Part shown: positions 51,548 to 63,977 of the stretch, in pieces
Position numbering within the stretch: the stretch's first letter is position 1
Layout: every line of letters begins with the position of its first letter
DNA from: Nageia nagi
Lineage: Eukaryota > Pinophyta
NCBI GenBank assembly: GCA_050084985.1
Contig: JBITNC010000001.1
Span: 102,486,001-102,550,000, forward strand
DNA length: 64,000 nt
Direction of reading: 5' to 3'
Program-made: the position numbers and the translations under genes
Notes under the pieces: generated by a model
What the model was told of the DNA's origin: nothing
Databases searched by the model: none
The model's input: only the letters and a program-made list of their open reading frames with translations

Positions 51548-54500
51548 TTATGTTAGGAAGGAAATATTTCCTCTTACATGAGACTAGTTGCGAGGCTATA
51601 AACCACAAAAGCAACACAACATTAGGTGATATCATGTTACTAATTTACCCTTATAAGGATTGATACCCCAAGGTTTCTTGCGGAAGCTTATTTTACTAAT
51701 ATAAGCTTGAATTATGTAGGTCTTATTTTGGGAATCAACTAGGTGGTGTATTAGAGGTAGTAGATGTTAACTCAATTTTTTTAGGGACTGAGATGTTTAT
51801 GATGTAATGTTTGAAAGTTGTTATAGATTTTAATGAAAGTGTAAAAAAAAAGAAAAAAAAAGGATGAGAATGATTCAATGCTGGTGAGATGACAAAGGAA
51901 GAGTCATAATGAAGCAATGCCTAATATTTCTAGCTTTTAGATAAATTAATAAGTCTCATTTTAAGTCTTCCAACTCAAAAATGAAATGAATTAAGTCCAA
52001 TATATTCTCAAGAGGAGTGGGGATTAGAGTTTCTATCCATACACCTAAGTGTGACTGATAAGTAATCAAAAGAAAATATGACACAACAAGTGTGCACAAA
52101 CTTGATTTCAAATGAAAAATTATAATTGGATAACATATAATGAAACAAAATATTAGTATACACTCACTATGCAAATTATGGATTGGGAATGATCTAGAAA
52201 TGTTTCAAGAACTTTTAAAAATTTTCAAAAAAGTTTTCCAAAATTTTTCAAGGAAATGCACAAAAGAATCTAAATCATCCAAAAAGCTCCAAAAAGGTCA
52301 AATCCATAATCCCATAAATGATAAATCACTTTGTTTCAAGTATTCCACTACTTTATATTAATTTTTGCAAAAAGAAGGATAAATCAAATTGCCAATTTTC
52401 CACAAATTTTGCTCTAGAAACATTTTGTCAAAAATGAGACCCCCTATGGTCTATTTATAGACTTTTTTTTGGATTTTCCAAAAAAAACTAAGAAATTTAT
52501 TGTTTTGAGTTTCAAGCTAAAATAAAATTATAATTCGAGATGTGGGAGCAACATATTCGTCCCATCACTGATATAAGCTATATTCATAAGAATTTGGGCC
52601 ATTTGCATGGATTTGGAAGCTATTTTGGTGATTTTTAGGCCCGTTTGCTTGTATTTTGGAGAAGAATAACAATGGTCTCTATAGCAAATGTGGATGTTGG
52701 TTTCTTTGGTAATTCCTATAAGGTTAAATGTGCTTAACTTGGTGTTTTTTAAAATACACCTATTTTTAATTTTAAGTTTGAGCTTTTTACCAAAATATTT
52801 GTGTTCACATTAGTCGGATAGAAGTGGTTCAAGCTTTTTTAAGATGATTTCTCCCCAAAATGGCCACTTAGTAATATCTTGCTCAATTTTTCATTTTTTT
52901 CAAAAAGTTCAAAGGGAATGCATGCTCCTCACCATTCTACACATGATCCTCAATTTTCACCTTTTTTCATTTTTTCTTGAAAATTGGAGGTTTATAGCCT
53001 TCTCATGGATTTTGAGAATTTTTCATGTTTTTCTTCATTTTGGAACAAATATGCTTTGGTGCTTAAGTACTCAATTTTATTTCTCAAGTATGCTTTCGAT
53101 GTATTTTGCATGCTAAATAATGTCAATTGACTACTCCCAAGGTGCAATTTGCTTGCTAACTTGAGCATCTTTCATCCTAAGCATGTATGTTTTGCTCATT
53201 TTTTAAATCCCTTTAGCCATTTGATGTGAAATTTTGGTATGAAATCCTCCCATGCTTTGAAGAAAAATTTTAAATTATTGATAAAAATGGCCATAGGCTC
53301 ACCCTAGGTGCTAGAATTTGGAGTTTGATGTTGTCAAAGGGGTGCAAACCTGTGCCTACCTCTAAGCATGCAAAATTTTATCCAATTTTGAAACTTTCAA
53401 GCCCATTGTTTCTTAATTTTGGTTCAAAACCATATTTTTGTTTTTCAATTTGACCATTCCAAAATTTCATCATTTCCAAGTGTAAGCATGCTAGGCACCA
53501 AAATTTTGGGTTTGATGACATCAAACCCTCAAAACCTATGCCTAGGATGTGAGGATGTAATTTTGGTGCAATTGGGTTGATCCCAATGGCAAAGTTGGGT
53601 GTTTTTGCACCCTCCATCCTCTCATGCCTTTAAAAAAAATTCAAATTTTGGGAAATTTCAAGAGAAAAGGTTCACAAATTTGAATTTTCCACAATACCCA
53701 TATGCTAGATTTCCCATTTGCTTAAGTCAAAATTTGGAGATTGTATCCATAAGGTAGGTGCCAAAAAATGAGCTTTGATGTTGCCAAAGCTCCCTAAACC
53801 TAGGTTTAGGTGCAAATAACTCATTTTTTATGATTATCCAAAAGTTCCAAGCCCAAAATTGTGCAATTTTATCCTTCTTACAATACCCATGTGATAGATT
53901 TTTTAATTACATAAGTAAAAATTTGAAAATTTTCATGTCCATGTAGGCTAGGCATAAAATATTTGGGTTTGATATCATCAAACCTTGAAACCCTATGTAC
54001 AAGGGATGAGGGAGCAATTTTTTTCCATTTTGAAAAGTTTTATGAGCAAACTTGCATTATTTTCAATCCTCCATGATGCCATGTCATCAAATTTGCATTC
54101 CAAATTTGGTCAAAAATAAGCATTTGGAGCTAGGCACCAATGTTTCCATTTTGGTGGCCTCAAAGCCTTGAACATTATGTCTGTCTAGGAAAAAGAGAAA
54201 AATTGATCAAATCTTAAAATGTCCAAGCTTAAACTTATCTGAAATAGGGTCCCCTCCTAGCCTGTGCCTTTTGATTCCAACTTTGGTAAACTTTGAAAAA
54301 TGACCCCATCATCATTGGCCTTCTTCGAGACCCAAAATATTTTGTATTCTGGTGAAGTCTATTTGATCTTGGGTCTTTGGCTTCAAACTTAGTGATTGGA
54401 TGTTTTGAATTATTTTAGGATCTTCAACAAGTAATTACCCTGAATCACTCCTTGATATTATCTTTACATTGCTTAGAATCAATTATCTGTTACCTTAAGC

Positions 54501-54583
54501 TAATCTCAAGGCAATGCACCTCATAGTTTTTGCAAAATAGGATCCCCAAAATCTTGTATTTTGGGGTGTGTTATGCGGGCACA
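51548..54583 (-). repeat. 3-kb block Y, long LTR-like direct repeat
   Basis: Partner of block X. The minus-strand start is TGTGCCCGCATAACACACCC (54583) and the end GGAAATATTTCCTTCCTAACA (51548). TATA candidate at 52449-52463. The same order of landmarks as block X, with numerous substitutions and small indels. Confidence 0.72.
53310..53990. repeat. Palindromic modules in block Y
   Basis: GGTTTGATGACATCAAACC (within 53508-53528), AGCTTTG...CAAAGCT (53771-53791) and GGTTTGATATCATCAAACC (53966-53984), corresponding one-to-one with those in block X; a weaker one (GAGTTTGATGTTGTCAAAGG) is at about 53321. Confidence 0.85.
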
Positions 54584-54910
54584 ATAAGATCTTTGTTGAG
54601 ATTTAATATTATAAACTCTTGTTACCAATTCATGGTGAGATTGAATTTAGTTTGCACTTATGGATGCTTGTTGCATATTATTTAGGACTAGAAATTTGGC
54701 ATGAAACTATAGACACCTTAAAGTCACCTTTTTCCATCGATATTTTCTATTATCATTTTCAACCAAATTTCTCTAGCATAGCCATTTGTACCAATCTAAT
54801 CAATAATATTATAAAGTCAAATTTGAAATCCATTTTCCCTCTCTTGGTTTTTCAAATCTTCTTACCTCTTGACCATTGTGGAGCCTTCTCTCTTGCATAA
54901 TTGAATACTT
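54584..54910. other. Spacer between Gypsy block Y and the Copia 3' LTR
   Basis: One open frame (54619-54900, +) of unknown nature; no recognised feature. Confidence 0.35.
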
Positions 54911-54914
54911 GAGC

Positions 54915-55431
54915 AATATCCTAAGCCCTAATCACCCATAATGAAGGGATTGAAATATAAATAAAACAATCCTAAACTACCAAGATCACATAGAAGCTCA
55001 CTTAATACATCAATACTCAAGGATAGATAATCTCACAAAATAGACTCAAGATATAAAGTGGTTCCTCCAACTAGGAGTACATCCACTAGCTAGATCTTAT
55101 TTCATTCACAAAGATAATTCTCTTACAATTCTCCTAACTTCATCTCCTAATAAATATCCTAGAGCATAACTTTACTTCACACAATTGGTGTGTGATCACA
55201 AAGAAGGGGCCTTCTATTTATAGGCCAAAATCCCCATTTGGATCATCGTTTTAATTATTGTACAAAGGCATGACATGCTACTCCCTTTTACCCAAGGGGC
55301 ATGCTCATGACATGGAGTGTAGGATAAGTTACATTATCATATTCACTTAAATACTTAAGGTATCTAGTGATACCATTAAGTATTAGTGAATTTACAAAGA
55401 GAATTATTACTAAACTTTATACATTCCAACA
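54915..55431 (-). repeat. 3' LTR of the minus-strand Copia element
   Basis: On the minus strand it starts TGTTGGAATGTATAAAG at 55431, directly after a polypurine tract (TTAAGGGGGAG). It has GGCCTATAAATAGAAGG (TATA, about 55214-55223) and phrases GTACTCC..GTTGGAGGAACCAC shared with the solo LTR at 56467. The inner end near 54915 is approximate. Confidence 0.75.
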
Positions 55432-56230
55432 CTCCCCCTTAATGCAATATTGGGATAGAGTGACTAAGAGAGAATAAAGAGAGAGAGTAAGAGAGTTCTC
55501 CAAATAAATATAATCAAATATGAGAAATTTTTACATCTTTGTGAAGTAAGATCATAGTTTGAGACACACTAATTCATCATTTTAACAAATGGTTTACAAT
55601 ACAATCATTAATAACAATCGATTTCAATGTACATAAACTAGTCATCCAACTAGAAGCCATGAGGAGTCTTTATGAGCCTATACACTTGAAGTAAGTAACT
55701 TGCAACCTCAAACAAACTTGCAACTTATAAGTAGCTCAAATAACAAGGTCAGTTAGATGCAACATCCTCATATCAATGAGAATAGATGAATCAAACAATG
55801 CCATCACAAACTGATCAATGGTGCTCTATAAGTCATGATGAAGATGCCAAGTCAAAATTAATAGTCACTTGCTATATACAAAATATGTGTTGATTATCAT
55901 TACCAAAATAGAGCAAAATAAAATGCACATATGAGTTTCTCACATATGGATAACTAAATAGTGCCAAAAACACATACAAGTTCCTCACACATGGATAATT
56001 GAATAGTGCTAGATTGGCCAATCTTTTGCTCAAAAAATTGTACAAGTTCCTCACATAGAGAAAACTTACGACAAAGGTGTACAACAAAATATTTTGCTCA
56101 AAAAATTGTACAAGTTTCTTATGCAAAGAAAACTTACCATGAAGGTGTACAACAAAATCAACATTATATAGCATAAAAATCCTCCTAGAGGTGAAGTTAT
56201 CATCACAAACATGAATTCAACACAAGAATT
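55432..56230 (-). other. Copia 3' untranslated region with tandem duplications
   Basis: Between the pol stop and the LTR. Two adjacent duplications: a 45-bp unit (CACATATGAG at 55926, CACATACAAG at 55971) and a 68-bp unit (TTTTGCTCAAAAAATTGTAC at 56024 and 56092). The open frame 55872-56174 simply translates these repeats. Confidence 0.7.
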
Positions 56231-59200
56231 CAAATTTCACTCTCCCTTAAGGGAAACTTCACCAACCTTATAACATATTTAAGTTCACTAGACTAAGCTT
56301 CAAGGAGGTGCTTGGTGAACAAATTAGTGAAGTTCAAGGTTAATGGAAAATACTCTAGGTGTATGAGGCCATCAAGAACCTTTTCCCTAATGAAATGGGC
56401 TTAGTTTTTCACATGTTTTGTTCTTTGATAAAAGACAAGACTCTTAGCTAGAAAAATAGTTGATTGTGTTAGAATTTGTAATGAAATATTGTGAATATCT
56501 AGACTCCTTGTAAATTCAATTAATCACTTAAAGGTATGTAGATACCTTAAGTGATTAATAGAATTCTTTAATATGTAGACTTTGACTTTACCAAAGGAGT
56601 TAGTTGGTAGGTTGAAGTTTGGTGGTACATTTAATGTAACCCTAACCTTACCCTTGGGTTAAAGGAAGGTTAGGGAGGTGCTCTCAACCTATAAATAGAG
56701 GGCCTCTCCTCATGTAAACATATCTAAGTTTTGAGTAAGATTACTCTACTTGGTTGTGTAGGAGAGAGCTAGAGAATAGTTATAAGAGAGACATAGATTT
56801 GAAAATAAGAGAACTAGTTGTGGATGTACTCCCAAGGAGGGAGGAACCACATTATATTGGTGTCATATTGTGTGAATGATGTTCTTAGAATTATAGATGT
56901 GTTATCTTATATACACTTGAGTTTCCTAGTCTAAGGTCCTAGAGGATTTGTTTAGTTATAGTTCAAATCCTTCAGATTGATTATCTGAATAAATTAGAGA
57001 TGGGCTAGCTTCCTCATACCCAATTTATTTCAGAAGATGCCTTAGCCAAATAGCTTCCTAGGCTGCAACAGACATGGCTCAGTATTCAGCTTCTATGGTG
57101 GAAAGAGAAATTATAAGTTGCTTCTTTAAATTCCAAGAGATAGCACCTAAACAAATGCTAAAAACATATATAGAGGTTGATTTTTTGTCATCTTTATCTC
57201 CTCTATAGTTAGAATATGAGAACCTTGAGAGAACAAACAAGGGCAACTTAGAATACTTAAGGGCAAGATCCTTCATCCCTACAACATACCTCAAGATTTG
57301 CTTAACAACATTGAGGTGCTCAACATATGGTTTCTACATGAATCAAGCCCTCAGATTCACTACAAAGGCAATATATGGCATGAAAATAGTAAAGTAAAGA
57401 AAAATACCAATTAAATGTTTGTAAGTTATAGCATCAACAAACTAAGAGTTGGAGCTATGGGAAATAGTGATTGTAGGAGAGACTAGGATAGTAGCATGTC
57501 TACACTCCATTTCAAATTTTTGCAAGATGTCTAATATATACTTGGATTGACTAAGATAAGTATAATCTTTGTATTCATATACTTGCATTCCAAAGTAGTA
57601 CTGGAAGAGACCAAGATTAATAATTTCAAATGTTACCTTAAATTTGGATATGCACTCTTGAATGATTTCATCATTGTTACCAGTTATTAGAAGATCATCC
57701 ACATAAAGGAGAATTAAGACCATGTCTTTTCTTTATTGAGCACATATAAATCAAAGTCAGAGAAACACTTGGAGAATCCAATATTTGCAAAGTATCTTAA
57801 AATCTTCTTATACTAGGCTGTAGGTGCTTTCTTAAGTCCATACAAAGACTTTTTTAGCTTTTACACAAAAGACTCTTTTTCTTTCACAATAAAGCTCTCT
57901 GCTTGATTCATGTAGATTTCCACATCTAGGTCACCATTGAGAAACATACTCTTGATATCAAGTTGAAAAACTTTCTATCCTTGAGTTGTTGAAAGAGAAA
58001 AGATTATCTTGACAGTGGACATCTTTGCCATGGGAGCAAAGGTTTTCTTATAGTCAACACCATATTTTTGAGCAAAACCTTTGGCTACTAACCTTGCCTT
58101 GTATTTTTTAATATCCTCAACTGAATTGAACTTGACCTTGTAGATCCACTTATTGCCAATCACATTCTTCTCATTGGGATAAGGAACCAAATCCCAAGTT
58201 TCATTTTTTATAAGCACCTTATATTCCACTTTTTTGGCTTCCATCTAGCACTCATGCTTTGAAGCTTCTTTGAATGATGAGGGCTCACAATTTTAGCAAA
58301 TAAGGATTTGTTCAAGGTCATGCTCATAGTTATCCTTTGTGTTAGAGAATTTTGCTCCTATGGTGACTTATCTACATAAAAACCCAACCAATTAGTTGCA
58401 ATTGATGAATCATCTAGATCATCAACATCCTCATTAGAAGCAGATTCTTCAAGAAGTTCATTGAACTTTACATCTCTTGATACGAACACTTCTTTGTAGG
58501 ATGGGAGTAGAGCCTGTAGCCTCTATGCTAACTATCATCACCTATAAAGATGCATTTTTTAGCTCTTTCATCTAACATTTTCCTTTTCTTAGAAATAATG
58601 TAGGAGAATGCTTCACGACCAAACACCCTAAGGTGAGAAATGTTAGGTTTTATTCTTGACCATGCCTCAAATAGAGTTTTACCCTAAACAGCTTTTGTGG
58701 AACACCTATTCAAGGTGTAAATAGTAGTTCTCATAGCTTCATCCTATAAGAAACTAGGAAGATTACGCAACATGCATCTATCCATATCCATAATTATCCT
58801 ATTTTTCCTTTTGATAACACTATTTTGCCCAGGAGTGTAGGGAATCATAAATTGCTTTTTGATTCCATACTTAGGACAATAGTAATTAAACTCATTGTTG
58901 TTATATTCTCCTCCATTATCTAATCTCAACATCTTGATTTTAAGGTTAGTTTGATTTTCAACTAAGGCTTTAAAATTCTTAAAACTCTCAAAATTTTGAT
59001 CCTTGTGCTCAAGTAGATAACCAAATGTCATTCTACTAAAGTCATCAATGAAAGTCAAGACATAAGATGCTCCCTCAAGCGACTTAGTTTGAAACAAACC
59101 TATCAAATATGAATGCACAAGTTGAAAAGGTTGTGATGCTCTTATTACCTTATTTTTTTTCAAACCTTTATCTATTCAATTTGCCTAGGATGCACTACTC

Positions 59201-59342
59201 ACACAAACCAATTGAAGTTGAAATTGAAAGAAAATCTTTCACAAGTTCTTGGTCTTTCATGACTTGAATACTCTTGTGGTTAAGCTACTCTAATTATTGA
59301 TGCTAAAGATTACCTCTAGAACACACATTTGTAGCAAGATGC
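56230..59342 (-). pseudogene. Ty1/Copia pol (integrase, RT, RNase H), decayed and interrupted
   Basis: Minus-strand order: GAG-pre-integrase (LNHKSIQVMKDQELV ... CILGKLNR, about 59300-59170); integrase 58744-59163 (YVLTFIDDFSRMTFGYLLEH, LRLDNGGEYNNNEF, IPYTPGQNSVIKRKNR, where the usual Q-Q-N-G is altered); RT start 57975-58244 (NKWIYKVKF ... ARLVAKGFAQKYGVDYKKTF); RT 57442-57723 (ILLYVDDLLITGNN); RNase H 57079-57294 (ISLSTIEAEY) to YSDNQS at about 56980, then, after a solo LTR, STIFLAKSLVFYQRTKHV to a stop near 56230. Frames are broken by stops. The 5' half is displaced by the plus-strand Copia inserted at 59343. Confidence 0.85.
56467..56974 (+). mobile_element. Solo Copia LTR, 508 bp
   Basis: Begins TGTTAGAATTTGTAATG, ends AATCCTTCA, flanked by exact GATTG at 56462-56466 and 56975-56979. 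It carries TATA box CTATAAATAG (56689-56698). It resembles the LTR at 54915-55431 but lies in the opposite orientation. It splits the RNase H codons of the surrounding Copia element between DNQS and TIFLAK, and removal of the insert plus one GATTG restores the frame. No internal sequence remains, so LTR-LTR recombination removed it. Confidence 0.93.
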
Positions 59343-60033
59343 TGTTAAAAATGTGGAGACTGCGACCAGCCGGCCAGACAGAACCGGCCAACCAGCCAGA
59401 CAGCCAGCCGGCCAACCGATCAGATAGCCGACCAACCGGCTAGGCCTAACCGATCTGAAGGAAATCGGCCTGTTATTGCTAACCGGTCTGTAGGGCGCCG
59501 GCTAAGAAACAGAGAACAGTTACTTTCTCGTTTCTCATCAGTTTTCAGTTGCCTAGGTGTCATGACAACTGGTTTTGTAGTTACAGAAGGGTTGGGGGTT
59601 GCCTAACGACCTTCCTGATCCAACTTGGGTTTAAGTTGGGTTAGTTTGTACCTATAAATAAGTGTTTGAGTTGAGGCATGTATGATGTGGTGTGATAGTG
59701 TGTGAGTGACTGTAATTTGATAGCACTTGTGAGGTTGATTGTAATTGTTGAGAGAGAGATTGTAGTGAGGCTTTGTTGTAACTCCAAAGTGAAGGTTGTA
59801 GCAAGGTTATGCTGCTGGTGTATTGCTTGGAGGACTTGAATGCAAAAGAGTTGAAAGCTTCTCCGTGGATGTAGCCTACACTGGGTGAACCACGTTATCT
59901 CTTGTGTCTCTCTTGTGTGATTGATGTTTATGGATGTTTATTTTCAGTAGTATGCTTAATGTTGTTTCTTCTTTGCCAAAGACAATCTAAATTGTGAATG
60001 CTCTTGGTTATATGAACTCTTTAAATCCTAACA
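59343..60033 (+). repeat. 5' LTR of the plus-strand Copia
   Basis: 691 bp, TGTTAAAAATG...CCTAACA. U3 begins with a GC-rich motif cluster (59363-59515) containing repeated CCGGCCA / AACCGATC / CCGGCTA phrases, very different from the AT-rich surroundings. Confidence 0.88.
59652..59660 (+). promoter_or_regulatory. TATA box of the Copia LTR
   Basis: CTATAAATA preceded by GTTTGTAC; position within the LTR fits the transcription start. Confidence 0.6.
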
Positions 60034-60035
60034 AT

Positions 60036-60047
60036 TGGTATCAGAGC
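60036..60047 (+). other. Primer-binding site (tRNA-iMet)
   Basis: TGGTATCAGAGC, exact match to the common plant Copia PBS, two bases after the LTR. Confidence 0.93.
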
Positions 60048-60112
60048 GTGTTGTTGTGTTGGGATTTTGTTGGTGAATCTTGTGTGTAGATTGGAAACCA
60101 AGGAAGAGCACT

Positions 60113-63100
60113 ATGGCTGAAGAAGGGAGGCTGAAGGTGGAAAGGTTTAATGGGCAAGGCTTTTAGTTTTGGAAAATGCAAATGGAAGACTACCTCTACC
60201 AAAAGGATCTCTATCTACCTCTAGAAGAGAAGAGTAAGAAACCTACTTCTATGAGTGATGAAGAGTGGAATCTCTTGGATAGAAAGGCTTTGGGTGCTGT
60301 AAGACTTTGTTTAAGTTCTAGTGTAGCTTTCAATATTTCCAATGAAAAGACCACTAAAGGTGTAATGGATAAGCTTGCTAAATTGTATGAAAAACCATCT
60401 GCCTCTAACAAAGTATACTTAATGAAAAAATTGTTTAACATGAAGATGAATGAAGGTAGTTCAGTTCAGGACCATGTTAATGAGTTCAATACAATCACAA
60501 ATCAATTGACTTCAGTAAGTTTAGAATTTGAAGATGAAGTAAGGGCCTTGTTAATTCTATGTTCACTTCCATATAGTTGGAATAGCTTTGTTATGGCTGT
60601 TAGCAATTCTTCTTCTAATGCAAAATTGGTCTTTGATGAAGTTGTTGGAACAATTCTTAGTGAGGACATGAGGAGAAAGTCCACGGGAGAATGCTCCAAT
60701 GCTGCTCTCACAGTAGAGGCAAGAGGAAGACCAAAGGAAAGAAGGAGAAGCAAGTCAAGAAGCAAATCACAAGGAAGGTCGAAATCACAAGGTAAAACAA
60801 AATTGGAATGTTGGTATTGTGGTAAAAAGGGTCACATTAAAAAGGATTGTTGGAATAGAAAAGGTAAAGAATGTGATAGTAGTAATAATGAAAGCACAAG
60901 TAATCAAGAGGTTAATATGGTTGGTGAATTAATCCAAGATGCTTTAATCATGTCTAACAAAAAGAACAATGATTATTGGGTTCTTGATTCGGGTGCTTCA
61001 TATCATGCTACTCCACATAAGGACTTCTTTTCTAATTACACACATGGTGATTTTGGTCAAGTGTTATTAGGTAATGAACATCCATGTAAAATTGTTGGTA
61101 TGGGCAATATAACAATGAAATTACCTAATGGAACACAATGGACTCTTAATGAAGCAAGACACATTCCGGATCTTAAAAGGAATCTCATATCAATAAGTAA
61201 ATTGGATAAGGAGGGCTATGTGATGACATTCGGGGATGGTAATTGGAAAGTTTCTAAAGGTTCAATGGTATTTGCAAAGGGAAATTTGGTGGGGTCTCTT
61301 TATTTACTCACAAATGTCTTTGATTATTCATTGAATCTTGTTTCCTTTGGTAATGATACATCACTATGGCATAATAGACTTGGACATATGAGTGAAAAAG
61401 GAATGAAAATGTTACACACTAATGGTTCACTTCCAAATCTAAAAGAAATTGATTTAGGATTTTGTGAAGATTGTGTGTATGGTAAACAAAAGAAAGTTAG
61501 ATTTCTTAAAGTTGGCAATGAAAGGAAGAGTCACAAATTAGAGCTTGTTCATACAGATGTGTGGGGTCCTGCACAGGTTTTCTCACTTGGGGGCTCATCT
61601 TATTTTGTCACTTTTATTGATGATTGTACCAGGAAGACATGGGTATTTTGTCTTAAAAAGAAATCTGATGTATTTGAAACTTTTAAGAGGTGGAAGGCAT
61701 TGGTTGAGAATGAAACTAATTCTAAGTTAAAATGTCTTAAGTCAGATAATGGTGGAGAATTTTGCAATAATGAGTTTGATTCATTTTGTTCACACAATGG
61801 CATTAGAAGGATTAAGGTGGTTCCTAGAATTCCACAGCAAAATGGGGTTGCAGAGAGAATGAATAGGACTATCTTGGAAAGGGCTAGAAGTATGAGGATA
61901 CATGCTGGGTTTCCTTTAAATCTTTGGGCTGATGCTATTGACACTGCTGTTTACTTGATTAACAGGGGTCCATCTATGGCTTTAGATGGAGGCATTCCAG
62001 AGGAGATGTGGACAGGTAAAAAGGTGAATTACTCATTCTTGAGAGTGTTTGGTTGTGAGGCTTTTGCACATGTTGATAAGGAGAATAGAAATAAACTTGA
62101 TGCAAAATCACAAAAATGTTATCTTATTGGATATGGTGTTAATGATTTTGGATATAGGTTATGGGATGTTGATAACCATAAAATCATTAGAAGTAGAGAT
62201 GTTGTATTCAATGAGAATAACATGTATAAAGACAGGTTGCAAAAGGTTGAGGAACCCAAGAGTGTATCTCTAGAAGATGTTGATCAATATAAGGGTCCTG
62301 ATAATGTTGAAGCACCTCCACCACAAACACCTCAAACTTTGCCGCTTAGAAGATCCACAAGGATTAGAAATCCTCCTGAACGATATTCTCCTACTCTTTA
62401 TCATATTTTGTATACTGATGGTGGTGAACCTGAATGTTTTGATGAAGCTATGCAGGGTGGTACACAGATTAAGTGGGAGCATGCTATGAAGGAGGAGATG
62501 GACTCCTTACTTAAGAATCAGACTTGGAGTTTGGTTGAGCTTCCAGAGGGTAAGAGGGTTCTTACTAACAAATGGGTGTACAGGATAAAGGAGGATGCAG
62601 ATGGGCGACAAAGGTACAAGGTGAGACTTGTGGTAAAAGGTTTCGAATAGAAAAAAGGTATTGATTATGATGAGATCTTTTCTCCAGTTGTTAAAATGAC
62701 CTCGATTAGAGCAATATTGAGTCTTGTTGCTACTGAAAATTTGTTTCTTGAACAACTGGATGTAAAGACAGCTTTCCTTCATGGGGATTTGGAGGAGGAT
62801 ATTTATATGCATCAACCCGAAGGTTTTGAGGTCAAAGGTAAAGAAGGGTATGTATGTAAATTGGAAAAGAGTTTGTATGGCTTAAAACAAGCACCCAGGC
62901 AATGGTATCATAAGTTTGACACTTTTATGGTAACAAATGAATTTGTAAGATGTCAATCTGATCATTGTGTGTATATAAAAAGAACAACAAATGGCAACTA
63001 TGTAATCTTGCTTTTATATGTGGATGACATGTTGATAGCAGGACCTAGTATGCAGGATATTGTTGATCTTAAGGAAAAGTTGGCTAAAACTTTTGAAATG

Positions 63101-63977
63101 AAAGATTTGGGTGAAGCTAATCAAATTCTTGGAATGAAAATAACAAGAGATAAACAAAACCACTCACTAAGACTAAGTCAAGAAGACTATATTGAAAAGG
63201 TTCTTAAACTGTTCAATATGAATAATGCAAAATCTGTAACTTTACCATTGGCAAAACATTTTAAACTCACCAAACATTTATGTCCTAAGATAGATAAGGA
63301 AAAGGAGTACATGACTAAGGTTCCTTATGCTTCAGCGGTTGGGAGTTTAATGTATGCAATGGTATGTACTAGACCAGATATAGCACAAGCAGTGGGAATG
63401 GTTAGTAGATTTATGAATAATCCAGGAAAAGGGCATTGGGAAGCAGTTAAATGGATCCTTAGGTATTTAAGGGGTACTTCTCATTACTCTTTATGTTTTG
63501 GTGGATCTAACTCTTGTTTGCAAGGATATGTTGATTCTGACATGGCAGGTGATATAGATGGTGGGAGAAGCACTACAGGTTATGTGTTTACCATTGGAGG
63601 TACAGCGGTTAGTTGGATTTCAAAACTCCAACAGGTTGTGGCTCTCCACTACTGAGGCAGAGTACGTGGCGATGACAAAGGCGAGTAAAGAATTGATTTG
63701 GTTGAAGAGACTGATGGAGGAACTGGGAAAGGTGCAGGAGGATGCGAAGCTATGGAGCGATAGCCAGAGTGCTATCCATCTTGCAAAGAACTCAGCCTAC
63801 CATTCGAGAACCAAACACATCAAATTGAGGTACCACTTCATCAGGGCAACGTTGGAGGATGGTTCAGTCAGTTTGGGGAAGATTCACACGTCACAAAATC
63901 CTGCGGACATGTTCACGAAAGTTGTTACAAAGGAGAAGTTGGGCTCTTGCTCAACTTGGATTGGTATTAAGGAGTAA
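60113..63977 (+). pseudogene. Copia Gag-Pol polyprotein with two stops and one frameshift
   Basis: Starts at ATG 60113 (MAEEGRLKVERFNGQGF). An in-frame TAG at 60164-60166 sits where the family has Gln. The long frame 60176-62650 carries gag (MEDYLYQKDLYLPL...), zinc knuckle CWYCGKKGHIKKDC (about residues 211-224 of that frame), protease WVLDSGASYHAT, GAG-pre-integrase LWHNRLGHMSEKGM, integrase (HTDVWGPAQ, FIDDCTRKTW, SDNGGEF, QQNGVAERMNRTI), and the RT start (NKWVYRIKE). A TAG at 62648 again replaces Gln; the same frame continues with QLDVKTAFLHGDLEEDIYMH-type text, YGLKQAPRQWY and YVDDML. A two-base deletion near 63641 shifts the frame before RNase H (LSTTEAEYVAM, SDSQSAIHLAKN, RTKHIKLRYHFIR). 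Encodes all enzymes for retrotransposition, but is interrupted. Confidence 0.93.

Noticed and set aside
45215-54588. Target-site duplication around blocks X-Y
   Set aside because: The candidates AGCTC and ATAAG do not match; borders are too uncertain to claim one.
61600-61944. 114-codon minus-strand frame
   Set aside because: It is the antisense shadow of the Copia integrase.
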